The translations under genes and the position numbers were made by a program. A model generated the notes under the pieces. It worked only from the letters and a program-made list of their open reading frames with translations, had not been told where the DNA came from and made no database searches. From a virus, in IMG/VR virus record IMGVR_UViG_3300036831_000148, positions 1 through 64,000 of that record: 64,000 nucleotides of DNA; one strand, written 5' to 3'. Positions 19,501 through 25,895 of this stretch are shown here, piece after piece; the first letter of the stretch is position 1; each line of letters starts with the position of its first letter.

Positions 19501-20815
19501 CGTGCAGGCGGACAGTGACGTCCTGCAGCTCCCCCATCCCCGGGGCGGCCCGCGGGTACCCGGTCGCGGCGCTGGAGATGTCCCTGTTCTGCACCGCCCT
19601 GCTGATGCTGAACAACTGGAACCAGTCGTCGGAGCGGGGCTTGACCTCCCGCATCATCTGCCAGGCGGCGTCCAGCCGGCCGACGCCCTGCTCCAGCGCG
19701 CGGGCGTCCACCGCGGCGAGCATCGCCGAGTTGCCGAACTCCCGGAGGGAGTCGATCGAGATGGCCGAGCGCGCGTGCAGCAGGGACATCGCCTCGCCGA
19801 GCGCGTCGGTCTCCTCCGCCGCCTCCGCGATGTCGCCGGGCAGCCGGACCTGGCCGGCGGCCCCGGCGTCAGCCCCGGGGAAGCGCAGCGGCTCGGACGG
19901 CCCGGCCACCGTGGACGTCACCGTCACCGGGACGCGCTCGTGCAGGCCCCGCAGGCTGTCCAGGTTACTGAACCTGGGCACGGCCTCGATCGCCAGCGGC
20001 TGGCGCTGCGTCAGCGGCACCCCGCCCAGCCTCGTGGCCGCGGCCACGATGTCGGTGGACTCCGCGTGCGGCAGGCTGAGCAGTGCCGCCCGGTAGGCGG
20101 CCAGTTCCGCCATCGCCGCGGCGTCGGCGAACACCACGTGCGTGGTCGCCGTGCTGGGGATGCCGCTGACCGCCGCCGCGAACGCGGTCGCCGTGGTCAG
20201 TTGCTCGCCCAGTTGCCCGGCGCTCTGGTGCGTGCCCTGCAGCGCGTTCGAGTGCGCGAGCAGCGCGCCTGTCTCGCCGAGGACGGCGGCGGTGCGGGTG
20301 CGGATGACCGCGCTGAGCGCCGCGGTGTCGGAGATCTCGCGCTGCAGGAAGCCCAGGTACTGGTCGGCGGTCTGGTAGCCGGCGAAGTGCGCCCGGTTCT
20401 CCAGGAGCTGCAGGTTGTACATCTGCTGGCGGTAGCTCATGGCCTGCTGGACGGAGGAGAACCCGAGCCACTTCTGCCGGTTGAGCAGGGTGGTGTAGTT
20501 CAGTTCCTGGGCCAGGTCGCTCAGGTGCGCGGTCTCGTCGTTGCGCCCGCCGTACAGGAGCTGGGTGTTGGTCTGCTTCGCGGCGTTGGCCAGTTGCTGC
20601 AGCCCCTGGACCTGCTGCTGGATCGCCTGGGTGTCCTTGGCCCGCGCGGCGGCCGCCTGGGTGGAGCCGGCCACCTCGGCGGCGGTCTCCGACTTGACCG
20701 CGTCGGACATGCCCTGCAGCGCGGCCTTCGCCTCGGCCGCGTCCCGCATCAGGCCGCCGAAGTCACCGATCGCCTTGTAAATGACGTACCAGTACTCCGG
20801 GCCCTCGTAAGCCAC
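13598..20815 (-). CDS. Tail tape measure protein, 2405 residues
   Basis: The longest gene of the tail block; start GTG 20815 behind GGAGGTGACG. It begins with helical Ala/Gln-rich sequence, has a Gly/Pro linker near 650-680 (GGASGGGGGGGPPVPPSAPP), hydrophobic segments near 865-905, 1040-1082 and 1230-1250, and a Trp-rich region (about 1700-2150) of spaced WxxW elements such as VPGWFDSVRSWWDNTW. A membrane-insertion and helical-rod design with this length suits a tape measure, which sets tail length and crosses the envelope during DNA delivery. At the usual scaling of about 1.5 angstrom per residue the tail would be some 350 nm, which is inference. No peptidase motif was seen. Confidence 0.92.
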   Translation of the reverse strand: MAYEGPEYWYVIYKAIGDFGGLMRDAAEAKAALQGMSDAVKSETAAEVAGSTQAAAARAKDTQAIQQQVQGLQQLANAAKQTNTQLLYGGRNDETAHLSDLAQELNYTTLLNRQKWLGFSSVQQAMSYRQQMYNLQLLENRAHFAGYQTADQYLGFLQREISDTAALSAVIRTRTAAVLGETGALLAHSNALQGTHQSAGQLGEQLTTATAFAAAVSGIPSTATTHVVFADAAAMAELAAYRAALLSLPHAESTDIVAAATRLGGVPLTQRQPLAIEAVPRFSNLDSLRGLHERVPVTVTSTVAGPSEPLRFPGADAGAAGQVRLPGDIAEAAEETDALGEAMSLLHARSAISIDSLREFGNSAMLAAVDARALEQGVGRLDAAWQMMREVKPRSDDWFQLFSISRAVQNRDISSAATGYPRAAPGMGELQDVTVRLHVQDGDQAEALLGRVISDEEYLDGLTAHPHLELDGAQEALDDGELFAEMMHEFGDLHVRPEVDPSEIEAATEDAYHLDGVLIGLSYERADPEVDVQGISRADDEIRAMTEELYGVPDEVDTVIVVESSGAASEIRDYTRDIQDIEREVGTRADFEDDDAETGLSRYLSALMEAIARRYDFYVGLDDTAAQEELASWMRDLEAAQAAERAVTAGMGGASGGGGGGGPPVPPSAPPGDGGDEEDAEFWKALGDAIHDTDGKLRAFEDDARGIGNALPHPDDAEAWEELAGAERDAGLRAADAVSQLQQMAQAAAAAGKAADAAKYAWAAATLQAAALKAQGTAAADDVAQLAELAASADKVGDSSRAAYTAQKLLSSGFEGIDDPAAKAAANLELTTASASRAYGWWGLLTKQVTLWSGVMGDTHLIGQVQLWHILLDGIVEILALWVPALVTAGAGLAGWAAAAYQSGKEVYQQWESLNTVSKALNTTIPPLADNFQKLQDAVRPQVYQLLGDYLDVAGGKTGAFTQLILQTGNYLDRFAAKIVVDMESGGNGLKNFFDSGIKDLTLIGQGFDSLGVIFAKFLQATAISHVAEDLATVGDLILKVVADLVSLVPAPVLAVVLGLHAFVLWGGLAFDVVGKVVIAVATLAGKFSALNDVAQIVARSLNATDEQLANIAKSSAAVGAVSDVLGAKTSEAELGQLSVAIQNTGKTLEEFVTSAGPTSAARLEQFAGGLDNAGRETVALGIAAGATDGQLAGLSAKLSGVAADGEEAAVAVGSSGGGFMATLGKLVPFLSNAYVDLGLLAVALAGVYAYLGTRADQTKQFTDAIGQAVQKASLLTVVGTTMNNLAEVTTALGTAQKTGVGNASELAASQSDLSGKLQEELTHVGDVSKAYGTDFVGSLNLLQAAGVSTTQLFSDQNKTWAVAMQMVRGLVDGYAAMGQQLGTVGSDLNVLNLQNSKQVSSMAQLNSAYDAFTKTVGAAPSAFITMAQGFTQFDTDAKAAGATMTGLSGASLTLQNDFQTNYNNVEQFFDAFRNDQALTGQGDFTAFVKDAVASLIPMAGGSKEAAAQISALAQEAGGPATDSIKTLQQWVGNIKNPLQAMYTASQNAAIGASNLSQDAARLTNTLQGLLNPAMAQAIFNADGGQQLFNTFADTLKKLGPTSKDTVFAASNIITQLKAITGSSSSAKSQFIGFTEAMGLSAKQSDTLWSVAGKNITANLGQVRSSMAANATQQADLVKPGETDTMLKSFKDGTFYEATFLAWIPQVQRGLNIMNHDIGQFFVHDLPVAAQATAHAFEAAWDGAVNWFTQSVPHGLGVAWATVSGAMKGAWGGMTSWFTQSVPHAFQTAWAYTWRDAVTPVSHALSDVTAWVARNFDPWWATHGAALEKLWNNLWGFLKATAQDTYRFVLDVSKVFWESLVGIFTSGPMKQIWHFFAAQASQAWALTRAGFTQMWNGLVSVATSFGSLVWKGTREAGAQAWQWLKTAGVGIWQTIEAAAKVLFTFIENISKTAADVLAVAFKGAWATVVAIGKLAWDTLVLIINVIIDGLAGHWHQMWLDVQAWGLQVWNTLGQFFATTFHAIAALAVQLWHIWFAPAWASFYASVGAPLTHFFTSTVPGWFDSVRSWWDNTWAANVKSFNSTILAPLEHFFTGDIPGWWDDLVSGGGKAWDSVWSGFSKSVLGPLTTFFTGTVPKWWSDFTSFGAKAWTDTWNGFVRDLIDPIVNFFTVTLPNAITGGIANALSSLAGPINSALSAVKSALSFIPGLAAGGPVGMAAGGWVRMAAGTAMRMGSGSVPGTGDEDGTRIVAMGGEFMIRKSARMALQAAYGPQFLDWLNMADVWLGAGSRGNQASQKRGMGAYGAVAGGGAVMPGLSDVAGMFGGGMAAGGLVANLFVPGLSPNLSRQLSAATAGQLPRTLSTAAGNRVGLQVDSLTINNPVAEKPSDSITRSSNRLAFLAGRGVI

Positions 20816-20996
20816 GAGGCGTCACCTCCCCCGTGGCCGCAGCGCGCATCAGGCCTAGTTCGGCCACGGCGGTGTCGTAAGCCTCGCGCCAGGTCTCCCG
20901 TTCGCCGGTTGACCGCAGGCCCGGCGAGCGCACGTCCCAGCGCCAGTAGCCGCCTGTCTTGTAGACCTGAGCGTGCCAGGGCTTGTCCGGCGTCAT
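20763..20996 (-). CDS. Small protein overlapping the tape measure start, 77 residues
   Basis: Start ATG 20996 overlaps the stop of the 50-residue gene (TGATG). The sequence reads MTPDKPWHAQVYKTGGYWRW, DVRSPGLRSTGERETWREAY and an Ala-rich helix; the last 53 bases overlap the tape measure start in another frame. The N-terminal half resembles short phage proteins with a three-stranded sheet. Function unknown. Confidence 0.6.
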   Translation of the reverse strand: MTPDKPWHAQVYKTGGYWRWDVRSPGLRSTGERETWREAYDTAVAELGLMRAAATGEVTPRGLRGPGVLVRHLQGDR

Positions 20997-21148
20997 CAGT
21001 TCTCGCCTGCTTCGATGCCGTCGGCCGCGTTCTGCAGCATTTTCACGAGGGCCATGCACCATAGGCCGTCTGGCCTGGTTGAGTACTCCCTCACGACCTC
21101 TGCGGCGTCCCGCAGCGTCTGGGCGTCAGCCGGCCGGTTACGTTCCAT
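20996..21148 (-). CDS. Small helical protein, 50 residues
   Basis: Start ATG 21148 forms ATGA with the stop of the chaperone extension, and the stop forms TGATG with the next start. It reads MERNRPADAQTLRDAAEVVR and onward to EAGEN. Coupling at both ends and codon bias support it. It lies between chaperone and tape measure; role unknown. Confidence 0.6.
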   Translation of the reverse strand: MERNRPADAQTLRDAAEVVREYSTRPDGLWCMALVKMLQNAADGIEAGEN

Positions 21149-22157
21149 CACTCACGCCCCGGCATCGGCGGCGGGCCGCCCATCCTCGCCATGAACGCCT
21201 CGTACGACCCGGCCGCGTTGGAGGCCTCCACCCCGGCTTCCGGGTCCGCCGCCACCTTGCCGAACCGCGGGTCGTCCTCGATCGAGTCGGCGACCTTCGG
21301 GCCGCGGATGCGGTCCAGTTCCTGCTCCTCGGGGGACTTGGCGCCGAAGATGTCAATGGCGTGGGCCATCTCGACCAGCGGGTTCTTCCCGCCGGTCTTG
21401 CTGGTGTCAATCCACGCCTGCGCGCCGATGAAGCTGCAGACCACCTTCACCTGCCATTCGGCCAGCCGCAGCCGGCCTAGCTGCTCTCTCTCCCGCCGCC
21501 CCCGGACGGCCTCCAGGCACTGCCGCAGCCGGCAGACCGGGAGGTCTAGGACGTACTCGTCTGTCCACCCGTACTCGTGGCTGAGGACGTCGAACGCGCT
21601 CGCGAACGCGCCGGCGAGCTGAGCTCCTGCGGAGTCATCTCCGGGACCGGGGCGTCCTTGTCCTGCCCGGTCGCCTGGAAGACCTTGAACGTCCGCTGGA
21701 GCTTTTTTCCCAGGGCCTGCAGCTCCGGGGCCTCGATCCGGACGATGACCTCAATCAGGTCAAGGGTGTCGTCCATGTCCGGGTTGTGCAGGTCCTCGTT
21801 GAACCGGGTCCACAGTTCGTCGTTGCCCTCCTTCTCCTGCTTGGTGAGCTGGGAGGCGGGCTTGTCGGTGATGCCCAGCGGGCGGCACATGGAGGCGAGG
21901 AAGCCGATCGCCTCCTGCTCGGCGTCGGGGATCGACATCACCACGAGCATGAGCAGCTTCTGGCCGAACTCCTCGCCCCCGGCGGCGAAGTCAAGCCCGC
22001 TCTGGGTGAGCGCCGGGCCGGCCCCGTGGGTGAGGACCCTCAGCAGCCGGAAGAACTGACGGGTGCGCATCCGGACCACCTCTACCTCAAGGCCGGTTGA
22101 CAGCTTGCAGGTTTCCGCCTGCGGGTCAATGCGGTCCAGCTCGCTGTTGTCCGGCAT
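21148..22157 (-). CDS. Tail assembly chaperone, frameshifted long form (GT type)
   Basis: Ribosomes that slip by -1 at GGGAAAA (21711-21705) leave the 203-residue frame after codon 151 and continue to TGA 21148, making about 336 residues. The extension reads FDVLSHEYGWTDEYVLDLPV and later AEWQVKVVCSFIGAQAWIDT, with no stop between the slip site and 21148. This arrangement, just upstream of the tape measure gene, is the standard chaperone pair of siphoviruses (lambda G/GT). The extension ends with PPPMPGRE. A separate start at GTG 21450 exists but is unlikely to be the main route. Confidence 0.85.
21546..22157 (-). CDS. Tail assembly chaperone, short form (G type)
   Basis: The unshifted product has 203 residues from ATG 22157 and ends at TAG 21546. 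It starts MPDNSELDRIDPQAETCKLS, with helical sequence after residue 30 (RTRQFFRLLRVLTHGAGPAL) and an acidic stretch NEDLHNPDMDDTLDLIEVIV before the slip site. The final 20 residues after the slip site are Ser/Thr/Arg-rich and read as junk, as is usual for the short form. It acts with the long form to wrap the tape measure during tail assembly. Confidence 0.85.
   Translation of the reverse strand: MPDNSELDRIDPQAETCKLSTGLEVEVVRMRTRQFFRLLRVLTHGAGPALTQSGLDFAAGGEEFGQKLLMLVVMSIPDAEQEAIGFLASMCRPLGITDKPASQLTKQEKEGNDELWTRFNEDLHNPDMDDTLDLIEVIVRIEAPELQALGKKLQRTFKVFQATGQDKDAPVPEMTPQELSSPARSRARSTSSATSTGGQTSTS
21702..21711 (-). other. -1 programmed frameshift site GGGAAAA
   Basis: On the minus strand the bases read GGGAAAAAAG with zero-frame codons CTG GGA AAA AAG, so the heptamer G GGA AAA has the canonical X XXY YYZ form. 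Both tRNAs re-pair well after a one-base slip. Confidence 0.85.
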
Positions 22158-22211
22158 CGGGCCTCCCGGGCCTCTCGGGGTCAGATGCCGGGACAATCGG
22201 CGGGCACGCGA

Positions 22212-22267
22212 AAGGCGGCGGGCACCAGGGAGAGGCCAAGCTCCCGGGGCAACGCGCCCGCCGCCTT
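22212..22267 (-). terminator. Hairpin, possible terminator
   Basis: AAGGCGGCGGGC (22212-22223) pairs with GCCCGCCGCCTT (22256-22267), followed on the minus side by TTCGCG. The loop is 32 bases; no long U-run. Confidence 0.4.
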
Positions 22268-22351
22268 CAACCGCAGACCCCTCGCCCGGACCACGAGCCG
22301 TAAGGAGCGACAAGCCCACTGTACGGGCGTCCAAGGTTGTCCAGCCGGGCG

Positions 22352-22389
22352 CCGGACAGTACCGGACGTTCCCGGACGAAAGCCCGGAC
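22352..22389. repeat. Four direct repeats of CCGGAC
   Basis: CCGGAC occurs at 22352, 22362, 22372 and 22384, spaced 10, 10 and 12 bases, about one helical turn. The outer flanks GTTGTCC (22336-22342) and GGACAAC (22386-22392) form an inverted repeat around the set. Confidence 0.6.
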
Positions 22390-22398
22390 AACGCAAAG

Positions 22399-22431
22399 AG
22401 GGCCTGCCCTCCGGGGGAAAAGGCAGGCCCT
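22399..22431 (-). terminator. Hairpin after the major tail protein genes
   Basis: A perfect 10-bp stem (22399-22408 with 22422-22431) is followed on the minus strand by CTTTGCGTT. A plausible weak intrinsic terminator. Confidence 0.5.
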
Positions 22432-22515
22432 GCGGGCACGGCCGGCACCCAGTTGCCTTTGCCGAACAAGCCCCGGTGGGCCGCGCCGCAGTCACTGTAC
22501 CGCAGTCAAGCAGAA

Positions 22516-22547
22516 CGGCGCTCCCTCACCCTGAAGAGAGAGCGCCG
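22516..22547 (-). terminator. Hairpin, possible terminator
   Basis: CGGCGCTC (22516-22523) pairs with GAGCGCCG (22540-22547); the minus strand continues TTCTGCTTG. It is the first hairpin met after the 73-residue gene. Confidence 0.45.
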
Positions 22548-22586
22548 CCCTGTTAGAGCCAATGTGGCCATTCCGCCGGACCCAGT

Positions 22587-22808
22587 CTACGGGTGAGCCC
22601 CGCTGGTGTCGTCCAGTTCGGGGTCCTGCTGCTGCGCCTCCAGCGCCTCGCCGCCGGTCACCACGTTGTCCGCCTGCTCGGGCTTGTCCTCGTCGGGCGC
22701 GTCCACCCCGGCCCCTGGCTGGCCCTGGCCCATGGCCGCGGTGCCGGGCAGCGGCTCCTCCGCAGGCTCGCCGTGCTTGCCCTTCTTCGGCTTCTCGTGG
22801 CGCCCCAC
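22587..22808 (-). CDS. Small hydrophilic protein after the major tail protein, 73 residues
   Basis: Start GTG 22808 lies 3 bases after the tail protein stop. The chain is Lys-rich at the start (MGRHEKPKKGKHGEPAEEPL) and acidic, Gln-rich and probably disordered later (DAPDEDKPEQADNVVTGGEA). No fold is recognised. It may be a tail accessory or assembly factor; its tight coupling to the tail tube gene supports co-expression. Confidence 0.6.
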   Translation of the reverse strand: MGRHEKPKKGKHGEPAEEPLPGTAAMGQGQPGAGVDAPDEDKPEQADNVVTGGEALEAQQQDPELDDTSGAHP

Positions 22809-22810
22809 GG

Positions 22811-23470
22811 CTAGACCACCGTCCCGCCGCCGGCCCCGAACGGCTCGGGCACGAACGCGCCCGTCTCGGTGCCGGGCAGGGACACCAGGCGGCCAATGGC
22901 GGTACCCGCCGAGCCGGAGGTGCCGCCGTAGGCGGAGGGCAGGCTCTGGCCGATCTCGTTCACCGTGCTGAACAGCGCGCGGCCCGCGATGCTGCAGCTC
23001 AGGCCGGTCTTGTAGCTGGGCCCGGTGAAGTTGAAAGGCTGGAACTGTACCCTGTACAGGATGAAGTCCAGCGTCCGGATCTGCCCGCCGGCGTCCTTGG
23101 ACGGCACCCGGATGGCCAGCGGCTGGGTGACCTGGTTCATGCTCGCCAGGGTCCACAGCGGGATCGCGTAGTAGTCCGCGCCAGCCGCACCGGACGAGGT
23201 GACGCTCGTGCCGGTGATGTAGGCGATGGTGCTGAAGGGGATGTAGCCCTCTTCAATGGTGACGTTCGCGAAGTTGATCCAGAAGTGCTCCGAGAGAACG
23301 ACATCATCGCCAGTGTTCTCGAAGTTTCCCTGGTCCGTGCTGATGGTGCCGTTGCGGACACCGTAAACGGTCGCGCCCTCGGCGCCGGTGGACCCGTTCA
23401 GGATGGCGGCGTGGCTAAGGCTGAAGCCCTCGAACGGGGTGCCGGCATAACTGTTGCTGGCGGTAGGCAT
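22811..23470 (-). CDS. Major tail (tube) protein
   Basis: A 219-residue protein from ATG 23470 with GGAGGG upstream. It begins MPTASNSYAGTPFEGFSLSH and has alternating beta segments typical of tube proteins (FWINFANVTIEEGYIPFSTI, YAIPLWTLASMNQVTQPLAI, TLDFILYRVQFQPFNFTGPS) and a flexible Gly-rich C-terminus. Its place immediately before the chaperone and tape measure genes and the hairpins after it fit a highly expressed tube subunit. The assignment rests mainly on position and length. Confidence 0.7.
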   Translation of the reverse strand: MPTASNSYAGTPFEGFSLSHAAILNGSTGAEGATVYGVRNGTISTDQGNFENTGDDVVLSEHFWINFANVTIEEGYIPFSTIAYITGTSVTSSGAAGADYYAIPLWTLASMNQVTQPLAIRVPSKDAGGQIRTLDFILYRVQFQPFNFTGPSYKTGLSCSIAGRALFSTVNEIGQSLPSAYGGTSGSAGTAIGRLVSLPGTETGAFVPEPFGAGGGTVV

Positions 23471-23523
23471 CGGTCGTTCGCCCTCCTGCGGTGGCCATCG
23501 GACTCGCAGGCTTAATCGGCGGG

Positions 23524-23967
23524 CTAGCTGTGGTAGACCTTCGCGCAGTCCACCGGCGCGAACGTGCTGTCCACGAAGCTGAGGAACTTCTGCTCCTGGG
23601 CCTTCTGGACCGCGGTCCTCGGCGGGCCGGAAAGCTGGAAGAGGTACTGCCAGAGCTGGCGCTGCTCGGCCCGGGTGTCGTTGCTGGAGGCGCAACTGGC
23701 CAGTTGCGAGGCGTGCAGGGTGGAGTTCTGGCTGAGCGCGCTGACGGTCAGCAGGGCGACCACCACGGTCAGCACCACGTCCAGCACGATGGAGACGGCC
23801 AGCCCGATGGCCAGGTGCCTGGTACGGCGGCTGGCGGCCCGGTCCCGCGCCTGGGCCGTGCTGACTTCCTGCAGGCGCACGGACACCTTGTCTAGCAGGT
23901 CCGCCAGTTCGGTGATCCGCCCCCACAGGTCTGCCGGGTAAGTCGCCCCGTCACCTGCCGTCGTCAT
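23524..23967 (-). CDS. Single-pass membrane protein, lysis-block candidate
   Basis: The 147-residue protein has a cytoplasmic helix (residues 15-48), one transmembrane segment (HLAIGLAVSIVLDVVLTVVV, about 52-75) and an external domain with two Cys (SQLASCASS, FAPVDCAKVY) that could form a disulfide. It overlaps the 72-residue coiled-coil gene. Together with 24117-24512 it forms a pair of small membrane proteins next to the cell-wall enzymes, where holins or spanin-like proteins are expected. The exact role is inference. Confidence 0.65.
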   Translation of the reverse strand: MTTAGDGATYPADLWGRITELADLLDKVSVRLQEVSTAQARDRAASRRTRHLAIGLAVSIVLDVVLTVVVALLTVSALSQNSTLHASQLASCASSNDTRAEQRQLWQYLFQLSGPPRTAVQKAQEQKFLSFVDSTFAPVDCAKVYHS

Positions 23968-24169
23968 CGCCCCTCTTCTCGTCAGCGGACTCCTGCAGGG
24001 CGGCCGATGCCCTGGCGAGCGACGCCCTGAGCTCGCCGACCAGCGTGTCGGCGTCAGTGAGGAGCTTGTCGATCTCGCGGTCTTTGTCCCTCAAATCGGT
24101 CATCGCGTCCGCGTGCTCACGAAGCGCCGGCGCCGGCGTCGGTGTCCTGGACTGCCACGGAAAGCGCAT
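23951..24169 (-). CDS. Short coiled-coil protein, 72 residues
   Basis: Start ATG 24169. After a basic N-terminus (MRFPWQSRTPTPAPA) the protein is one long charged helix (DLRDKDREIDKLLTDADTLV, SLARASAALQESADEKRGDD). Its ends overlap both neighbouring membrane-protein genes. It may bind their cytoplasmic helices; no family recognised. Confidence 0.6.
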   Translation of the reverse strand: MRFPWQSRTPTPAPALREHADAMTDLRDKDREIDKLLTDADTLVGELRASLARASAALQESADEKRGDDDGR

Positions 24170-24512
24170 GCCCGCCTCCCTTCACCAGGGCGAGGATCTC
24201 GCGCGCCAGCCTGACGTCCTCGGCCACGGCCGCAGACAGGCTCATTACGGCGGTGTTGACCTCGGTCAGCACCGGGAACGTCTGCTGCGTGTAAGCCTCG
24301 ATGAGCCGGTCCCGCTGCTCCTCGGCCTTGTCCTTCTCGGCGAGCAGCATGGCGCGCATGTCCTGGGCCTGCGCCCACAGGACGGCGGCGTCCGACGTCG
24401 CGACCCGGCCACTGGAGGCCCGGCGGGCGACCCAGTGGCCAGCCAGCGCGCTGAGCACCCCGGACACGGCTACCGCGACCGAGATGTAGGCGGCCAGGGT
24501 CGTGACGTCCAC
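24117..24512 (-). CDS. Membrane-anchored helical protein, holin-like position
   Basis: From GTG 24512, 131 residues: one N-terminal transmembrane segment (LAAYISVAVAVSGVLSALAG, about 5-26), then a long amphipathic helix (AQDMRAMLLAEKDKAEEQRD) and a hydrophobic mixed region. The ribosome site is weak. It follows the peptidase gene by 5 bases. It is a candidate holin or regulator in the lysis block, but such one-pass helical proteins also occur as structural or exclusion factors. Confidence 0.6.
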   Translation of the reverse strand: MDVTTLAAYISVAVAVSGVLSALAGHWVARRASSGRVATSDAAVLWAQAQDMRAMLLAEKDKAEEQRDRLIEAYTQQTFPVLTEVNTAVMSLSAAVAEDVRLAREILALVKGGGHALSVAVQDTDAGAGAS

Positions 24513-24517
24513 GGCGG

Positions 24518-25315
24518 CTACAGGTGCTGCATGTCCGACAGGAGCTGCTGCAGGTCCAGGCCCTCCACCGAGGTCCCGTTGGCCCGCACCCAGTCCTGCG
24601 TGACCACCGCCCACGCCTCCTCCGCAGCGCCCGCCTGGAAGCCCGTGGTAGCTGCCTGCAGCGCCCCCCAGGTGACGTACTCCAGCGGCGCGCCGCCGCT
24701 GCCCTTGCGCCGCTGCAGGCAGATGGCGTGCCCGCCGATCTCCTCCGCGCCCGGGTCCCACGTCCACGGCTGGCCGCCGCCGAACTCGTCCTCCATCTGC
24801 TGCTGCACGTTGATGCCGACGTACACCGAGCCGAACACGTCCAGCACCTGGCCGAGCAGGCCCTCGTCAGCCGGGTTGCCGAGCGCCGCGTACCCGGCCA
24901 CCTTGTGCAGCCTGCCGCTGGTGTCGGTGATGCCGTGCGAGCGCTGGTCGGCGAGCACGTCGGCCATGACGCAGCCCTGGTCGGTGGACGGGTCACCGGG
25001 CACGTAGCCGCCGACGCGCGAGTACACCGCCTGGACCGCGTCGTCGGGGAACAGCGCCTCGGAGCCCGCCGCGTAGCGGGTCCACGCGCCGTACATGTGG
25101 CCGATCGCGGCGATGGTGCAGTCGCCCAACTGGTCGTTGAGGTACATGGGCCAGGAGGTGACCTCGCTGGCGTAGTCCACGTCCTGGGTAAGCGGGACTG
25201 CGGGCAGCCCGCCGCGGCGCATCGGCGCGCGCGGGTCCAGGTAGCGCTCCAGGGTCAGCCTGGGGCGGCTGCGGTCCATGGGCCTGCGCCCGTACTTGCC
25301 GGCCTGGCGGGACAT
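24518..25315 (-). CDS. Papain-like cysteine peptidase
   Basis: This 265-residue protein carries a catalytic-type motif NDQLGDCTIAAIGHMYGAWT (Cys near residue 66), and a GGHAICLQ motif around residue 194 with the candidate catalytic His. A downstream VTWGALQA replaces the usual NSWG, so the third active-site residue may differ. Such C1/C39-like peptidases occur in actinophage virion and lysis regions. There is no signal peptide. It could process structural proteins or degrade peptide cross-links. Surrounding genes favour lysis or DNA-entry functions. Confidence 0.7.
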   Translation of the reverse strand: MSRQAGKYGRRPMDRSRPRLTLERYLDPRAPMRRGGLPAVPLTQDVDYASEVTSWPMYLNDQLGDCTIAAIGHMYGAWTRYAAGSEALFPDDAVQAVYSRVGGYVPGDPSTDQGCVMADVLADQRSHGITDTSGRLHKVAGYAALGNPADEGLLGQVLDVFGSVYVGINVQQQMEDEFGGGQPWTWDPGAEEIGGHAICLQRRKGSGGAPLEYVTWGALQAATTGFQAGAAEEAWAVVTQDWVRANGTSVEGLDLQQLLSDMQHL

Positions 25316-25334
25316 GCGGCCTCCTGATACGGCG

Positions 25335-25366
25335 AAAGGCGAGCCGGAGGAAACCGGCTCGCCTTT
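25335..25366. terminator. Bidirectional hairpin terminator
   Basis: A perfect 13-bp stem (AAAGGCGAGCCGG at 25335-25347 with 25354-25366) and a 6-base loop; the stem ends in TTT on either strand. It lies between the HNH gene and the peptidase gene. Confidence 0.65.
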
Positions 25367-25384
25367 CCGAATCGGAGGCAGTGA

Positions 25385-25891
25385 CTAACGGCGCATTCGA
25401 GGGCGTCGGTTACGCGCCTGCGTTAGCCAGTCCACCCAGCGAAGGTTTCCTGGCTCGTAGTCCCCTTCGTTGTCTTCCCGGTCAAGCGACATCCCTGGAG
25501 GACATGACCCTAGCTCCCTCTCTACGTATTCGATGAAGAACCTCGGGTCGTGGAATGCCTCGTGCACGCGGATACCCCTGGCTCCGTACCAGCGGTAATT
25601 AGTGGCGGCCGGGTTGTAACAGCGGTTCATCATTCCCGACCAGTGGCTGAACAGCGGGTTCTTGGTTGCCCCGCCCCACCGGGCCGTCGCCTTGTTCCGC
25701 TCGGCAAGCTGCTCGCGCCTGATGCATCCGCACGATTGAGTGCGCCCGTGAACAAGATGCTTGACCAGTGCTGTTTTCGTGCCGCCACACGAGCAACTGC
25801 ACAGCGCAGCCCTCGCACCGTGCAGTTGCTCGCTGGGGTTTATGACGGTCAGCCTGCCAAACTGCTGACCTGCTTGCACTGTGAGCTTCAC
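25385..25891 (-). CDS. HNH-type free-standing homing endonuclease
   Basis: The 168-residue protein has an N-terminal domain with CSCSCGGTK and QSCGCIRREQ zinc-type cysteines, then SHWSGMMNRCYNPAATNYRW, GARGIRVHEAFHDPRFFIEY and MSLDREDNEGDYEPGNLRWV. The last is the characteristic core of phage HNH/AP2-type homing endonucleases. It sits between the lysin and peptidase genes and its base composition is slightly less G+C-biased, as expected for a mobile gene. It would cut unmarked alleles of nearby sequence. Confidence 0.8.
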   Translation of the reverse strand: MKLTVQAGQQFGRLTVINPSEQLHGARAALCSCSCGGTKTALVKHLVHGRTQSCGCIRREQLAERNKATARWGGATKNPLFSHWSGMMNRCYNPAATNYRWYGARGIRVHEAFHDPRFFIEYVERELGSCPPGMSLDREDNEGDYEPGNLRWVDWLTQARNRRPRMRR

Positions 25892-25895
25892 AGCT

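Larger units (their letters stand above)
22158..22586. other. 429-base intergenic stretch with three hairpins
   Basis: No credible coding frame. In minus-strand order it holds a hairpin at 22516-22547 (CGGCGCTC/GAGCGCCG), one at 22399-22431 (AGGGCCTGCC/GGCAGGCCCT), a cluster of four CCGGAC repeats at 22352-22389 and a 12-bp hairpin at 22212-22267. It separates the major tail protein genes from the chaperone genes, so the hairpins probably reduce read-through from the abundant tail-tube transcript. Confidence 0.6.
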
